Below are positions 28,763-44,309 of a stretch of DNA of 64,000 nucleotides, piece by piece. Below the pieces are notes generated by a model. It had not been told where the DNA came from. It saw only the letters and a list, made by a program, of their open reading frames with translations, and ran no database searches. This stretch comes from Megalonaias nervosa. Taxonomy: Eukaryota; Mollusca; Bivalvia; Unionida; Unionidae. Position 1 is the stretch's first letter, and every line of letters begins with the position of its first letter. A program made the translations under genes and the position numbers. The stretch lies in NCBI GenBank assembly GCA_016617855.1, contig JAECUM010004978.1, forward strand, positions 1-64,000. Reading direction: 5' to 3'.

Positions 28763-29205
28763 CAAAAGAATTTGAATAGAACGAAAAGTGTTAGTCCAGG
28801 ATTGTACAAGAAAATGCTTGTTAAAACTAAGCAGAATAATATTTCATATATTTAATGATAATGTCATCAAACAGGTTAGAGAATTTTTAATTCGTACTCT
28901 ACGGAGATTCAAACCCAGGTGCGCCGGTAAACGGCACCCATCGCCTTCCATGCACTCACCAATCAATCCGGATTCCTAAGAAAGAAATCAAGGTATAAAG
29001 AATCCAGGGATAGTACTTTCCGTTCTATTTGTAATTCTCTATAATTAATCCTATATAAATGCTAATGTATGAGTGTAAATTAGTGCATGCAATGATAGGG
29101 GAGAGACAGAAATGATTCCATGAATTATAAATTAGGGTCCAGATTACTCAACAAATAAATTTATTAAATAGTTAACAACTAATATGTTAATGAATACTTA
29201 CTGCT

Positions 29206-29470
29206 CCGGTGCCCTAAGTGGTTAGAGCGTCCGTCTTGAATACCGGGGGTCGCTGGTTCGAACCCCGACCGAGTCATACCAAAGACATAAAAATGGTACT
29301 AGCAGTTGCCTCGCTTTGCGCTCAGCATTAGGAGGTTAGTGTTAGGACTAGTCGGCCTGGTGTCAGTATAATTTGACTGGGTGGTACATAATGCTAAATG
29401 TCTGCGGCATGATGACCCCAGTTGTAGACATCACTATAAAATGGCACAGTCCAGACATCGTAGCGATATG
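29206..29470 (+). mobile_element. tRNA-derived SINE, family 2
   Basis: Head with box A (ctaagtggttagagcgtc) and box B (ggttcgaacccc), followed by a body containing cgctcagcattaggaggtta, tgtcagtataatttgactgg and gtctgcggcatgatga. I recognise this body type from bivalve and other mollusc SINEs. The head differs from family 1. Confidence 0.8.
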
Positions 29471-31884
29471 ATGGGAACATTTTTAAAACTACGTTAAAAA
29501 TCTAAATCACATGCATACACAATGAATAATTACAGTAACAATATCAAATTACCTACAATAACTGTTGTGTATGAAAGACAAGTAGACCGAAAGTCAGATA
29601 GACAGACAGTAGAAAGGTAACATAAATAATACACCAGTATAGCTTAAAACCTACCATAAAGGGGTAAATACTGTGGTCATTTGGTTCAGGGAGCAGGGGC
29701 CAGTTTTTGTGCACAAATCTAATGCCGCAATCACCGGCCTAGTATTAAAAAAAATAATAAAAATAAAATACACAAGTGAGGTCAAAAGGGTCCATATTTT
29801 TGGACACCTATATTAAAACAAAGCATAAGAATACTATCCACTTGACCAGAGAAGTCAATGGCAGTTCACAGCAAAAGAAGTTTATGCACCCCAACCCCAA
29901 ATTTATACCTGCAATTTTCACGTCCGAAGGTCATTTTTGACACCATGTGATGCTCACAGTGCAAACACAAGCCTTTTTCCTTGATGATAATTCTGCAAAA
30001 CAGTGTGTACTAAAGAGGCTGATGCAATTGAAAATGTTGTTTTCCAAGCCGTTTTTTAGATATTCTACTTGCCCGGAACCCACGTGTTCACTGCTATGGG
30101 AGGCTAGCTCTTCTTCCTAGCCGACAATTGGTATTTCACTATCTACATACTGCAGAGTAACTATGGAAGGTGTACATGCCTGACATCAGTTTTAAGAGCA
30201 AAACAAGCCCGAAACACCTAGTTCACAAATATATCCATATCTTTAATTAGTAAACAATAAGAGCTGAAAAGGTGTAACTATGATTGTATTCGAGTTTACT
30301 TCCCCTGGTATGCAGACGATTTTACGCGTCCTTTAAAACCCATAGAAGGTATCACGGTACCAATTGTTTTTCCATAGACCTTAATGCTGATGTTTGGGGA
30401 AACAAATATATCTTCTATCCTAACTGAGTGTGCATGTCACACACTTTTCTAGAGAGCAGTGTTAGATTGTCAATTTGACAATGACAGAACCAGGTACTCC
30501 ATTGCACTTAAGAGAGATAACTCTGCTGGAACTAGACAGGGGTATGAGTTATCTAATCACAACAGACACATTTTCAGTCATGTGTACCACATTTTCAAAA
30601 AATCATAAAAAGTACAAAATATGATCTAGATAGGAATTAACCTAGTCTCACATGTTGCCAAGAGGCTCAACTTTTTTTTAAGCCTAGCAGAAAGTACAAC
30701 TCTTACATAATGCACCAATCACAGCTAGTGTTGTTGTTTATTTCTGAATACAATGTTCCCTACACCTTAAGCTCCACCCACCTGGACTTGCGCAATTGGT
30801 ACCGTTATACCAGAAACCAAACGACAGGAAAACAAACGAACCAAATGAGTTTGGATCCCGCGCTTGGTAACATAGCGTATACGCAATGAACGGAACATAC
30901 CTGAATGATTACCCAATTGGCTATAAACCGAAATGGAGGCAAATGTAAACATCCTTGGTATACAGAAAGAACAAATGAAGTAATACGGCTGCTGCAGATA
31001 ATATGCTAGAAATAGAATAGCAATATAATTCAATAATGAACAGTACCAATAGGATATTTGCAGTCTGCGGGGTTGTACAGAACGAACATAATATGAATTT
31101 CACGGCTCGGCGAATGGTTAAGTACAAACCATGCTATTGAACTATATACATGTATGATAACACGTCACAGTTGTTTATCTCAGCTTATTAAACCTGTAGA
31201 TATTCACACATAAACTAACCTCTGTCTCTTATCATTGTAGATATGGACTGATCTATGTTTATATACATGCGCTATGACATCGTTGTCTAATTCGCCATTG
31301 CAAGACATGTGAGTTTGATCCTATTGCTTTGAACACTCATGTAATGAAGATACATGTTCTGGCGGAATAGATTAGTTTTTTATTCAGTCTTAGTCGACGT
31401 TGTTTCAGATCGACATAACGAAAACGTCCTAGTAGTTTACAGAACAAACACTGATTTTGTTTCCAATACTGCGTCTATGAAATGAGTAGTCATTTACCGA
31501 CAATAGTGCTCATCGCAGTCAGAATTATTCCATTGTGTATAAAACGATTAATCCCTTTTCGTTTCATATGGAATCAAACTCGTGTTCAGATCAGTTTAAC
31601 TGGACAGAATATTAATATCGGCGAAACAAATTGTGACTTGCACAATATTTCAGCATTAAAATTAGGAAAATTAAGTGCCATCAAAGTCAAGAATCTTGAT
31701 ATATCTCGGTAACGTGACGAACATATCTTCATATATTATAAGCAACACGTCTACTGTTTGAAACTTGGCTGATTCTGACTTCCATAAGTAGGGCCCATAC
31801 TTTGTGTTTCCAGTAAAATATGTAATTGTTATTCGTATCATTATCAGAATATGAATATGATCAACACCTCACTTTTATTAACTT
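29471..31884. other. Non-coding DNA
   Basis: No gene or clear repeat recognised. Short frames here have no domain signature. Confidence 0.5.
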
Positions 31885-32240
31885 TCTTAGCATGTGTTTT
31901 TGACTTGCTTCGTTACAAACATCATTACCAGAAAACACCCTATACAGCGGGTGTTTTTGACTTGCTTCGTTACGATTATCATTACCAAAAAACACCCTTT
32001 ACAGCGGGTGTTTCCTTCGTTACGATCATCATTACCAAAAAGCACCCTATACAGCATGTGTTTCTGACTTGCTTCGTTACGATCATCATTACCAAAAAAA
32101 CACCCTATACAGCATGTGTTTCTGACTTGCTTCGTTACGATCATCATTACCAAAAAAACACACTATACAGCGGGTGTTTCCTTCGTTACGATCATCATTA
32201 CCAAAAAAACACCCTATACAGCGGGTGTTTTCTTCGTTTT
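31885..32240. repeat. Hairpin-forming minisatellite (about 46-58 bp units)
   Basis: About seven units containing cttcgttacgatcatcattaccaaaaaacaccctatacagcgggtgttt or variants. Short units lack the gacttg part. Many units carry AAACACCC...GGGTGTTT, 8-bp inverted arms around a loop of about 8 bases. Confidence 0.85.
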
Positions 32241-34345
<2,105 letters not shown>

Positions 34346-34871
34346 GAAATATAGTCGTAACAGAAGGTATATATAAGGAGAGAACTGTGCAATCAAATTC
34401 CTTCCTATTTTGGAGTCACTCTCATTTCTTGTGTTCTTGTTCTAAGTTTGCAGACGTGTTTTATGTTGTACTTCGATATTATTCGAGAGGGAGAAAACAA
34501 ACATTTGTTTGGACTGTTCAGTGATAATAGAAAGTGTTCATTGTTTGGACTATAATATTATTCTCAAACTACTGTGAATTATTCAAAAGAATTCTGGACA
34601 TCGCTATCTTCACAACGTCACTATTCCCGACGGACCAGTATATTTCCGGTTTTGAAATTGATATGGATCTTTTCATTATTTAGGATATTCATTAAACTTT
34701 ATCAGAATTATTTTGGATCCACTTCACAATACTTTAAGTTCCTTTCACACTATTATTCATAACTTTGATATTTAAATTATTTGTTAAGTTTTACAAAACT
34801 TGGTTTGTTTTTTTTTTGTTTTGTTTTGTTTTTTTCTGTTACTTAATTTGTGACCATAGAGTCGTAAGATA
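34346..34871 (+). mobile_element. LTR-like repeat, copy 1
   Basis: Contains a TATA box (ggtatatataaggagag), a mid-region with ttctggacatcgc, and a tail with aaattatttgttaagttttacaaaacttg, a T-rich tract, ttctgtta and tgaccatagagtcgtaa. The order of promoter then polyadenylation-like signal is that of an LTR. No retroviral coding is seen around it. Confidence 0.45.
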
Positions 34872-34893
34872 TATATATTGTTACGACTCTATA
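34857..34893. repeat. 12-bp inverted repeat at an LTR-like end
   Basis: ATAGAGTCGTAA and its complement TTACGACTCTAT flank a short TA-rich spacer. This is what the end of one LTR meeting the start of another (TGTTACGACTCT...AGAGTCGTAACA) would look like. Confidence 0.7.
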
Positions 34894-37045
34894 AAATAGT
34901 GAAAAAGAATAAGCTTTGTAAAATTTAAAAAATAATGTGTTTCCCCAGAATACAAAGTGAAACATTTTAAATAACTTACAGTATGGTAAATAAAATCACT
35001 AATAGTCCTATCATACGTCCGAAGGTGTCGAGTATTCCAGGTGCGTTCCAGTCTTATTCCAAGTGAAGTCCAATCTATTGTACTGATGTACAAATAATGT
35101 GGAATAGATTGATGTGGTACCACAATCATATAATCCAAAATGTCCTTGAATGAATTCACAATAAATCCAAAAGAGTTACCTATGCCTGATTTTTAAGAAT
35201 ACCTTGTAATTCCAATGAATATTTGAAATAAGTAAATTAAATTTTCTTAAATGAACACAGTAAAGCAGATTCTACTCTGACTGATGTGTAAATATCTGTT
35301 ATATAAAAATCTAAGATGCAATTTCAAAACATTCCAACACGTCAGCAAATGTTATGTCCTTTAGCTTCTACTCAATCAGAAATTAGGTCACCTGGTTTTC
35401 CTAGCGGGAGACCCATGACCTGAACTCAAATCCAATTAAATTCGTCAACAAGATTTCTAATACAACTTGCAAAGTCAGAAGGCCACAATAATATGCTTAC
35501 TCAACTGAACTTGTCTAATCCTAAGGTACCAATCCACTATCTTGAAGCTACGTAACATGTCTTAAAATGACCCTTACAATCGATAATCATAAAAATTAAC
35601 GAACATGATATAGATATACATAACAATATAATGTTTAGCGAAGCATCTGTAATAAATTTTGTGATATTAAATTTAAATTCCTTTTGTGATATATTGCTAT
35701 TTTGGAAGCATAATTATTCTGATAAATATTTGCAGGACAGAACCATAATGAATTATTATTCAAACATATTTTATTGCCATAAATGTTGACAAATTGAGTT
35801 GTATTACAATTACTCTGAATTTAGAATAAGCCTTTCACCTACATTCGATAATAAATTTACATTGATAGAGGAACTGAATTAATATTAGTTCATATAATGA
35901 TATGTCACGTTACATGACTCATGTAAAATATACGAGAGAGAGAGACAGAGAGAGAGGGAGAGAGTTCAGTACATTAATGACCGTCACTGAAATTGGACAA
36001 GAGTACATACACCAAAATTAATACAATAACTTCTAATGAAGAGCTTAATATCTTTCTTTGTCAAACTGGCAGTAATTATTTGCGTCGAAAATTCACCTGA
36101 ATTATATTTAGGATTTCGTCTCCACAATATGTGGGAACAAGTCAAATAACATTAGCATTTTGCAGTAAAAGGTGATGACCCATATGATAAAATATTTTAA
36201 GTGGCTTGTATCAAGATGTGATTGAGATTTTAAACCAATTTTCTGCGCTATATAGTATACTATTTGCAATTAAATATGAATGATATTCATTTTCTGTCAT
36301 CACCACAAGCACACAGTTGATTATTTCCCTGATGAGTAGAATACAATTCATTATGTAAACCGCTACAGTTATTTCTGACCTGCAGAATAGATACTTTCCA
36401 GTCTCCAAATAAGAAATGAGCAAGCAATTGTGTTGTCTTAGCCCCTATTTTACTTCTGAAGATAGACTTTTTACTTTCATCTTTTCGAAAATACGTGAGT
36501 GAATTCCAAATATTAATACTTGAATGTAGGATAACGTTTGTACTTAGATTTAGATTATGGCATTAATGTGAATAAATGTATTCAATTTCTAAGATAATAC
36601 CAGCTTGTCTCAGCAACTAGTGTTGGTAGGAGGTCAGTAGAATAAGAAGAGTATATATTTTTTTTAAATAAAACCTACATTTATCCGCCATCGTTGGTGA
36701 ACCGGATTCGTCATAGAATTGTCTACACAAAACATTTCTAGTTAGACCAATCACAATTGTCTCTGATGAAAAGAGATAATTTTTGTTTTGGATTTAGTTC
36801 AGGAAAAATGGTATACATTCTATTTTGCAAGAATCATCTGATGAATAAACCAATGAGCAATCATCATCACCTAAAGAGTTAATATTCACAATAAATAATA
36901 ACGGACTTAAAACAGATCTATGTGGTACGTTAGCCTCAAAGTATTGCTATTTGATACGGCAGTTTTTACAAAACCTACTTGGGGTCTATGAGGTAGGTAC
37001 TCAGAAAACGAGTCAGTACGAGAGCTATTAATGTCAATGCACTTT

Positions 37046-37048
<3 letters not shown>
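34894..37048. other. AT-rich non-coding DNA
   Basis: No gene recognised. A short (GA)n tract lies near 35934-35963. Confidence 0.5.

Positions 37049-37113
<65 letters not shown>
37049..37113. repeat. (TA)n microsatellite
   Basis: About 32 dinucleotide units. Confidence 0.97.
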
Positions 37114-37116
<3 letters not shown>

Positions 37117-37639
37117 CTTTAAGCTTTAGAGACTTCTCAAAAGAAAACACACGTGCCATCCTTGTTAAACAATGTAGACTTGTCGGGAATCAAAACCGGA
37201 TTAATATCTGAATATAAAATTCTCTGAGCATAGGCGATTCCAGAGATGTTTAAAACACCAGTTACATTTATCAGTACAATGCAACAGTGATATAGACCTG
37301 TAATTTGAAAGATCACTAGGAGATTCCTTTTTATACAAATCAAGCTTACATTAACAAATAAAGAAGAAAGGCTTTAAATTCAACCACTAGTTGTCATGTT
37401 TCTTTGAAACAAATAAGTTTTGGTGTTACGATTGAAGATGACAAAACAATTATAGAGCGATGGATCACGACCACCTTTCTGGCAAATATACAGGACCACA
37501 TTACACTAATTGTAATTAAAAATAAAACTATTCTAACTGTTATATCCCGAATATTTGTAATAAATTGTCACGTATCACGTAGCGAGTAGGAGGAAACTGC
37601 AATTTAGGACAGTACGGGTGTGCATAAGAATGTGTGTGT

Positions 37640-38075
37640 GGACGGTTAATTTATTCCTACTTCATACGTTTTTGTGTTAAGATCAATCTGCTGATGGGTT
37701 TAATGTTGTATTTTTATACAGTTTGAGAGGAAACATTTGTTTGAATTATTCATTGGAATAATAAGTTGCTCATTGGACTGAAATATTATTCTGGAATTAA
37801 TGTGAATTTAATCAAAAGGGTTCTGGACAATGCCATTGTGACACAGGACGACAATTGCCATGTCAATACATATTCGAGGACCTAGAATACATTCAGACCA
37901 CTCGATTCTTTTGGACCAGTGTAAAACTAGGAATATGTTGGGTTTAATTCACAGCACTGAATGTTTCTCCTACATTTTCATTTGTTATTTAGATAATTAA
38001 ATTATTTGTTAAGTTTTGTAAAAAATAATTGTTTTTATTTCTTTCTTTAACTTAGTTTATGACCATAGAGTAATA
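37640..38075 (+). mobile_element. LTR-like repeat, copy 2
   Basis: Shares gaggaaacatttgtttg, ttctggacaatgcca, attaaattatttgttaag and tatgaccatagagta with copy 1. Diverged. Confidence 0.45.
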
Positions 38076-38609
38076 ACAATCATATTATGGGAATGTTTGA
38101 AATAAACTTTTACAAATTCCAAATTAAATACCGATTAAAAAGTTATCTTTTCATCAAAGGCTTCTCAAAATCTCAAATTCAGTCATATATTCATTATTAT
38201 GTTGAAATATAAAGAAATATTTCCAATAATCATTGGTAATGATATTATTTTTGACGATTGTTTTTATTATTATCTTAGCTTAAACACTTCGTAAAATATA
38301 CTAAAATATACAGTGATACCATATTGTCTAAAATAAATTAATAGCATCTTATCGGTCTAGACTCGTTATATACTATGTATGCAACAGTAGTTAATTTCTT
38401 AATCAAGACTACAACCAAGTTATACTTGTTTTGACCAGATATTTACCTTCAAACACTTTTATTTAAGCATATAAATTTTCCTGCAAGACAACTTTCTTTT
38501 CTTTCCTTCTTTCATTTAAGATCAATTAATCATTTTCTTGAGTATTACACACTTTTAGTACCTTGCCATAGACCTTTTCGATTTCTGCTAATTATGTACT
38601 TATTAACAT
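38076..38609. other. AT-rich non-coding DNA
   Basis: No gene seen. It ends in the left target duplication of the next SINE. Confidence 0.5.
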
Positions 38610-38867
38610 AGGGACCCTGAGTGGCCGAGTGGTCTAAAGCGCTCACCGTTACGGATCACTGCCATCTCACCTCTGTCTGCGTGGGTTCGAGTCTTGGATT
38701 CGGCCAATGTAGGTATGTGAGAAAGCTTGCCGGTAGCTTCTCGTGGGTCGGTGGTTCTCTCCGAGGTTTTCCCGGGTTCTTCCTCCACCATTAATACTGG
38801 CCGCCATGTATAGCCTATATTGTGCTGAAAAATGGCGTTAAAACCTACAACAACAACAACAACAACA
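38610..38867 (+). mobile_element. Full-length tRNA-derived SINE, family 1, with target duplication
   Basis: Head with box A (tggccgagtggtctaaagcg) and box B (ggttcgagtc), conserved body, and an (AAC)n tail. It is flanked by a perfect 12-bp duplication ACTTATTAACAT at 38598-38609 and 38868-38879. It is the best-preserved copy here and probably the youngest. Confidence 0.93.
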
Positions 38868-38879
38868 ACTTATTAACAT

Positions 38880-40292
38880 TTTTAATTTTTCAGTTCCAAA
38901 ATAAAAGCATTATAGCTGCAACTGGTTGTTTTGAATATTAATGTGTGCATCAAGCACAAAAATATGCATCTTACGTTCTCTTATCACTTTATGCATATGT
39001 ATCCCGTGTAATATCCCGTGTAGAACACAGATAATTTATTTCATGTTCATTGTTCCTTGTATCATGCGTGTGTCTTAGATCCTACCGAAACGGTGATCTG
39101 TATAGATCTTATTCGCAGTTACATTGCTAATCTTCGAAACCCTTTGTTGTTCATTAAAGAAAGGCACCTTTGATTTATTAAACTGTTGTTTCATATTACC
39201 TGTATAACCTTGTAAATAAAAACATCCTCGGTATTCCTTCTAAAGTAATCGATGTTTTACATATTTCTGAATTAAAATACACTTTACAAGAACAGTCTCT
39301 GCATTTTTTTCTCATAGTATCAATACACCTTTTAAGCTCATTCTCGGTGAATTCAGTATAACGTTGGTTAAGGTTATATTAGCGGTACGTTAATTCTTCT
39401 CCATCTTGTAATTTAGGCATAAAAGAAAAAGTCCATTTCTATAGTTTTCATAGATCGAGTTACATCTGAAGTAATTGTGTTGTACTAATGATAAATATTC
39501 TCTAATTCCAAATCCTGGTTAGCACCATCTATCACTTCAGATGCTATCTCCAATGCAATTGTAAAACTAAAATCTTGAGGAAGAACAATGCAGTTGACAA
39601 TGCTATGCTAGTATCTGAACATCAAGTGCTATACAGTTAACAGAATATCTTCAGTACAAGTGTCCTGAGATTACATGTTTTTCGTCTTATAGTTTGTCGC
39701 TCATAATGCTCTGCTCTATTACGTTTGTTTATTTGTAAATTATCAATTCTGACCTTGCTATTAAGTCTTTAATAATGCATGTCCCTAATCAAGAAGTATC
39801 AGCAACAGCAAAATAAATTATAAAGAAATATATTTTGTTTATTAAGGATTTAATAGTTGAAAATTTGAAAAAAAGAGGTAGGAGGTTCTCGTAAAAAGAG
39901 CAATACGATTTATAGATTATGAACCAATAACAAGGTAAACTTGCAAAAAATCTAAACAAAGATACATTCATAAGAAACAATAAAACCATACACCTTATCC
40001 AGTGGAGAACACAGAAACATGGAGCCTAAAGTTTAGAGAAATTATATTTATGCACATAATTACATGGATTCGCTTGAAAGGTTTAATGAAATCAGATTGC
40101 TGCCCGCCATTGGATATTTGTCAAAGATGACTGTATAGGGTACAAGTGAAGAGGATTACCAGTCTGAAAAATATGTTATGAAACAGATAAAATTTAATTA
40201 TGTCTATGATATTTACGACTACTATATGAGAAAGGTACGTTGTTAGTATGTGAAACATTGTAAATAATTTCGATCAGTGTGTATGACTACTT
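38880..40292. other. AT-rich non-coding DNA
   Basis: No gene or clear repeat recognised. Confidence 0.5.
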
Positions 40293-41310
40293 ATGAACTT
40301 GATCCAACACATTATTGTACTTCTCCGAATGAGCATGTTTCTCAGTAGATGTGCTAAAGGACACCGTGTGTTTTATGTTGATGGTCAAGGTCATATAAAA
40401 GATGACGGAGCCTATAAGCCAAACCCAAAGTCATTCAACATGTACCTGATTAAAACCAATTTGTATGACTTGGCCATATGACAATCAATGCCTGCAAGAA
40501 TCTCAAATAGGAAACAAAACTTCATCAATAAAAATTATTCGAAGAAAATTTATGTATTGAAGAGATGAAAATGTATTTGATGGAATATTATATGCGGATT
40601 GTGAAATAATGACCAATTGGCATGAGTATTTTAAATGTTATTTTTTATGCCGGACAAAATGAATTCCTAATCTGGGTGACTTAACACCATTGATAAAGAA
40701 AGTGATCCAAGGTAAAAATTGAATAAAACTATCCGTTGTTAAATTGATATCCACGATAACAAAGAGGGAAAGATATCTTATTCACTATCGTTGTTTAATG
40801 GTGTATATGCACCTGAGGAAGAATACATAGACCAATTATGTAATCTTTCAAAATACAGTCGTTTGAAACACGCATAGATTTTAACACATCTTAGAGGCAA
40901 AATCCAGCCAATGTATTTGAAAGGATTTCTTCAGCTAATAAAAAATAATTATGTTTTCGTAAAACAGAAGGAAGACTTTAAAATGAGAATGTATGTATTA
41001 ATTCGCATCGACGAGCAAACCATTTAAACTTCGAACAGTTAGTTCATTTGCATGGAGAATGATAACTGATGAAGATACGATATTTGTTAGTATAAATAAC
41101 AAGACAATAAACTTAAAGAAGATAATTTATGAAGGCTTTACTGTGCTAGAAGGACATTGCTTTGTAGACCTCCTGTAAGGCAAATTAAAGCGCAGATACG
41201 GCGAAACAAGTAATCTCTGAATGACTGATGAAAGAAATCTTTGCATTACTGTTGAAGAAGATAGCTCATTCAATGACACGAAACAAAATATTCATTTTTA
41301 TGAAATTTAG
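40293..41310 (+). pseudogene. Decayed coding remnant, origin unknown
   Basis: Several stretches on the plus strand read as coherent protein with few stops: 40293-40481 (GHRVFYVDGQGHIKDDGAY); 40743-41027 (SYSLSLFNGVYAPEEEYIDQ, a TAG, then HLRGKIQPMYLKGFLQLIKN); and from about 41030 in another frame (MITDEDTIFVSINNKTIN, KKIIYEGFTVLEGHCFVDLL, two stops, then LCITVEEDSS). Stops and shifts separate them. I do not recognise the family. It could be an old viral insertion or a decayed host gene. Confidence 0.35.
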
Positions 41311-41794
41311 AAATGCACCAAGACAAGTTATTTAACAAGGTATAAATCAATAAAAGATTAATTGAATTAATTCCCACACTATCGAGATATATAATATCAA
41401 GATATATAAAGTTGCCTTTCCCCATAGTATGATAAATGTTCTTTGGTAAATAATATGATTAATTTACGTTATAGTCATTATTCTCCACTAAGTAGCTGTT
41501 AATCTATTGCAATAATCAGAAAGCTCCTTTACATAATTTTTAAGGATTAAATGTATTGACCAATGAAACAGAAAGACGTGGGATATTGTCGACATATGTT
41601 GCAAACGTGAATAACTCAAGGTGAGAAATATACAAGCCAGTCTACTAGTTTCATTCCAAAAATATATAAATTAGTGTTTTTGGCCAAACATTTATAATCT
41701 TTCAAAAACCAAAGAACATTACCTATGTTTTAAGTGAAGAACGTAAAGTGTTGTCCAAAGGTGTTTCAAAACATATTTGTTTTAAGGCAACCCG

Positions 41795-42275
41795 ATATAT
41801 ACCGAGAGAACTGAGCAATCAGATGCATTCCTATTTTGCATTCATTCATTTTTCTTATTCTTTTCATATGTTGAAATCAGTCTACAGATGTGTTCATCGT
41901 TGTGTTGAGATAACGTTATAGGAAATATTTGTTAGAATTCTTCTTTAGAAATAAAATGTGCTCATTAGATTAAAATATTTTTCTGGAACTATTGTGAATT
42001 ATTCAAAGGAGTTCTGGACAACGCCATTTTAAAAACGTCACGAGTCTTAACAGACAAGTACATTTCCGGATCTGAAATCTATACGGAACATTTCATTCTT
42101 TTGGATTTTAACAGAAACATTTGAGGATTATTTTGGATTCATTTCATAATGCGGTAATTTCCTCTTGAATTATCATTTTATAACAGTGAAAATTAAATTG
42201 CTGTTTATTACGTTTAACAAACCTTGTGGGGTTTGATTCTTTCTGTTATTTAGTTTATGACCATAGATCCGTAAC
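41795..42275 (+). mobile_element. LTR-like repeat, copy 3
   Basis: Begins with gatatataccgagagaactg, parallel to the TATA region of copy 1. It has ttctggacaacgcca in the middle and ends tatgaccatagatccgtaac. Confidence 0.5.
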
Positions 42276-42519
42276 ATTCTAAACAACAGAATACATAGCT
42301 AAATATTTCTCTTTGATTGTGGATTAACATTAACAGATCATTAACAACGCTAAACATGTTTATAGTCTCCAAGCTGACTCTATCAACTTCTGAAATGGAA
42401 GTTTGCATTAAATGGCAGAGTATTTTCTGAAAATATTAATTACGACCTAGGTCAATCAGAGAGGAATATAATATTTATATTGGGATTATTATTCTTGCTT
42501 TAAAAGGTTGAAGCAGAAT

Positions 42520-42978
42520 CATTCTTATTACTGTGTTCAGTTTATCATTTGTGTAGAATTATTTATTCAAATTATTATTCACTGGAAATACAAAGTACTC
42601 ATCAATAATATTCTTGGAGAGAAACATTAAAGTGAATTCAGACAAGGACATTTTGAGATTATATTATTGTGATATGTCAAAAGACTGTTAGCACACCATC
42701 ACAATCCAGGCCCTTGGCGCATTAATATTACAGGCACATCAATACATTCAATATCGGAACTTATTAGGAATACCACTGACATTCAACTGGAACTTCTTAC
42801 ATTTGTACTTGTGACATAACTTTTAGATATATTTGGGATTTAATGCACAATACTGTAAGTTCTTTTTAAATTTTCACTTTGTATTCTAGGGAAATAAATT
42901 ATTTGTCGAGTTTTACAAAACTTGATGGCTTTCGCTCTTTTCTGTTACATAGTTTAGGACCCAAGAGTTGTAACATTT
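42520..42978 (+). mobile_element. LTR-like repeat, copy 4
   Basis: Shares the tail gggaaataaattatttgtcgag, ttttacaaaactt and a terminal agagttgtaac with the others. It contains AATAAA. Diverged upstream. Confidence 0.45.
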
Positions 42979-43871
42979 GAATTACCAGTATGTACACTGC
43001 TTGGTAGACTTTATATGACATCAATATGAACTGATATCAATAAAAAAGAAAACTAAATGTGATGTTGGAGTAAATCAGACATTTGCCCTGATACTGGTAA
43101 TTGTTTTAACGAAGAGGACACTTATGTGAGAGTTGTTGGATAAACCCTTTAGGCAAATATTAGGATACATTTGAATTTCGTGGACCAGTTACACCGATAA
43201 ACTAAAAGTAAAACGAAATCAACAGACCCAATGATAGCTAAGAAAAACTTTGAACGTGTCTCTTTGATGTTCTTGCAATCCAACGAATGAAAAATATGGT
43301 CTTTATTTACCAATGTTTTTCTTATCCAAATTGGCTCCAAACAGTTTGGAACGATTCAATGCTCTCCAAATGCATGGTGTTATAATAACATTTTGACGAG
43401 TTACATTCATGATTTACCGAAAGAGTGCGAGAAATATAACATTTCAAACGACGATTACAAGAAGTTCCTTGAAATCCTAACACTTTCTGCTTAGTATTGG
43501 CTTCCGTCTTTTGTATCAGTTCATGTAACTGTGTCTGTCCGAAGTACGCACTTTATCTTCAAACGAGACGATATTAGGCTTTACATATAAGCGATATCTG
43601 GATCGATCCCTAATTACACTACTTTCGGGAGTACTTAGTTGGGGCAGGGGGGGGGGTCTTCCAGTCCCCTTTTCAGACTTCTATGTCAAAGACTATCATT
43701 TCCATGCTTTTTTAACTATAAATATCACATCAAGTATAGACATATTAATTTTATCGTAATTACAGTTACTGGAATTCATTACATTTATAAGAAGTCATAT
43801 GAGTAAATCATGAAAGAAAACATCGGGCAAATGTAACGAATTGTATCACCTTTTCTTTTATAGTTGCACAG
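42979..43871. other. Non-coding DNA
   Basis: No gene recognised. It includes a short G run near 43650. Confidence 0.45.
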
Positions 43872-44309
43872 GATGTTACTATTTGTCGTGATGAAAGTAT
43901 GGGCATAAATCTAATAAACGAATATAATATATTCAAGACAGAAAACAAGTCAGCAGGGCATTTATTCAGCATACGAACTATTGCACGAGCTAAGGAAAAT
44001 GAAACCAAAACAACATAACAGCCTAAATAAAGTTCAGCAGCTATCATTTTTTAAAACTTTCATAGAATAAAGTGTCCCAAAATAGATACAAAATCTTATA
44101 ACAGAAGATACGTTCAACCTACTATCAAGCTAATTAACACTGCAGAGAGGACAATTTTATTTGACATGCTAGAGAATATTGAAGAATGTTTAAAGCGCCT
44201 AATGATATTACAAGAGGTTGGGACAGAGTCGAAACAACTAGACGAAGACATGCAACATTTTAGAAGGAACCTTAAACAAGCCGAGGACTCGGACAATCAA
44301 GAGAAATAA
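43872..44309 (+). other. Two coding-like stretches, unassigned
   Basis: 43872-44018 is 48 open codons preceded by a pyrimidine-rich tract and CAG (possible acceptor). 44106-44309 is 67 open codons of charged, coiled-coil-like sequence (MLENIEECLKRLMILQ, DEDMQHFRRNLKQAEDS). They may be exon remnants. No homologue recognised. Confidence 0.25.

Noticed and set aside
29206..29280. A possible functional tRNA gene
   Set aside because: It is followed by a SINE body and lacks a complete cloverleaf; it is better explained as a SINE head.
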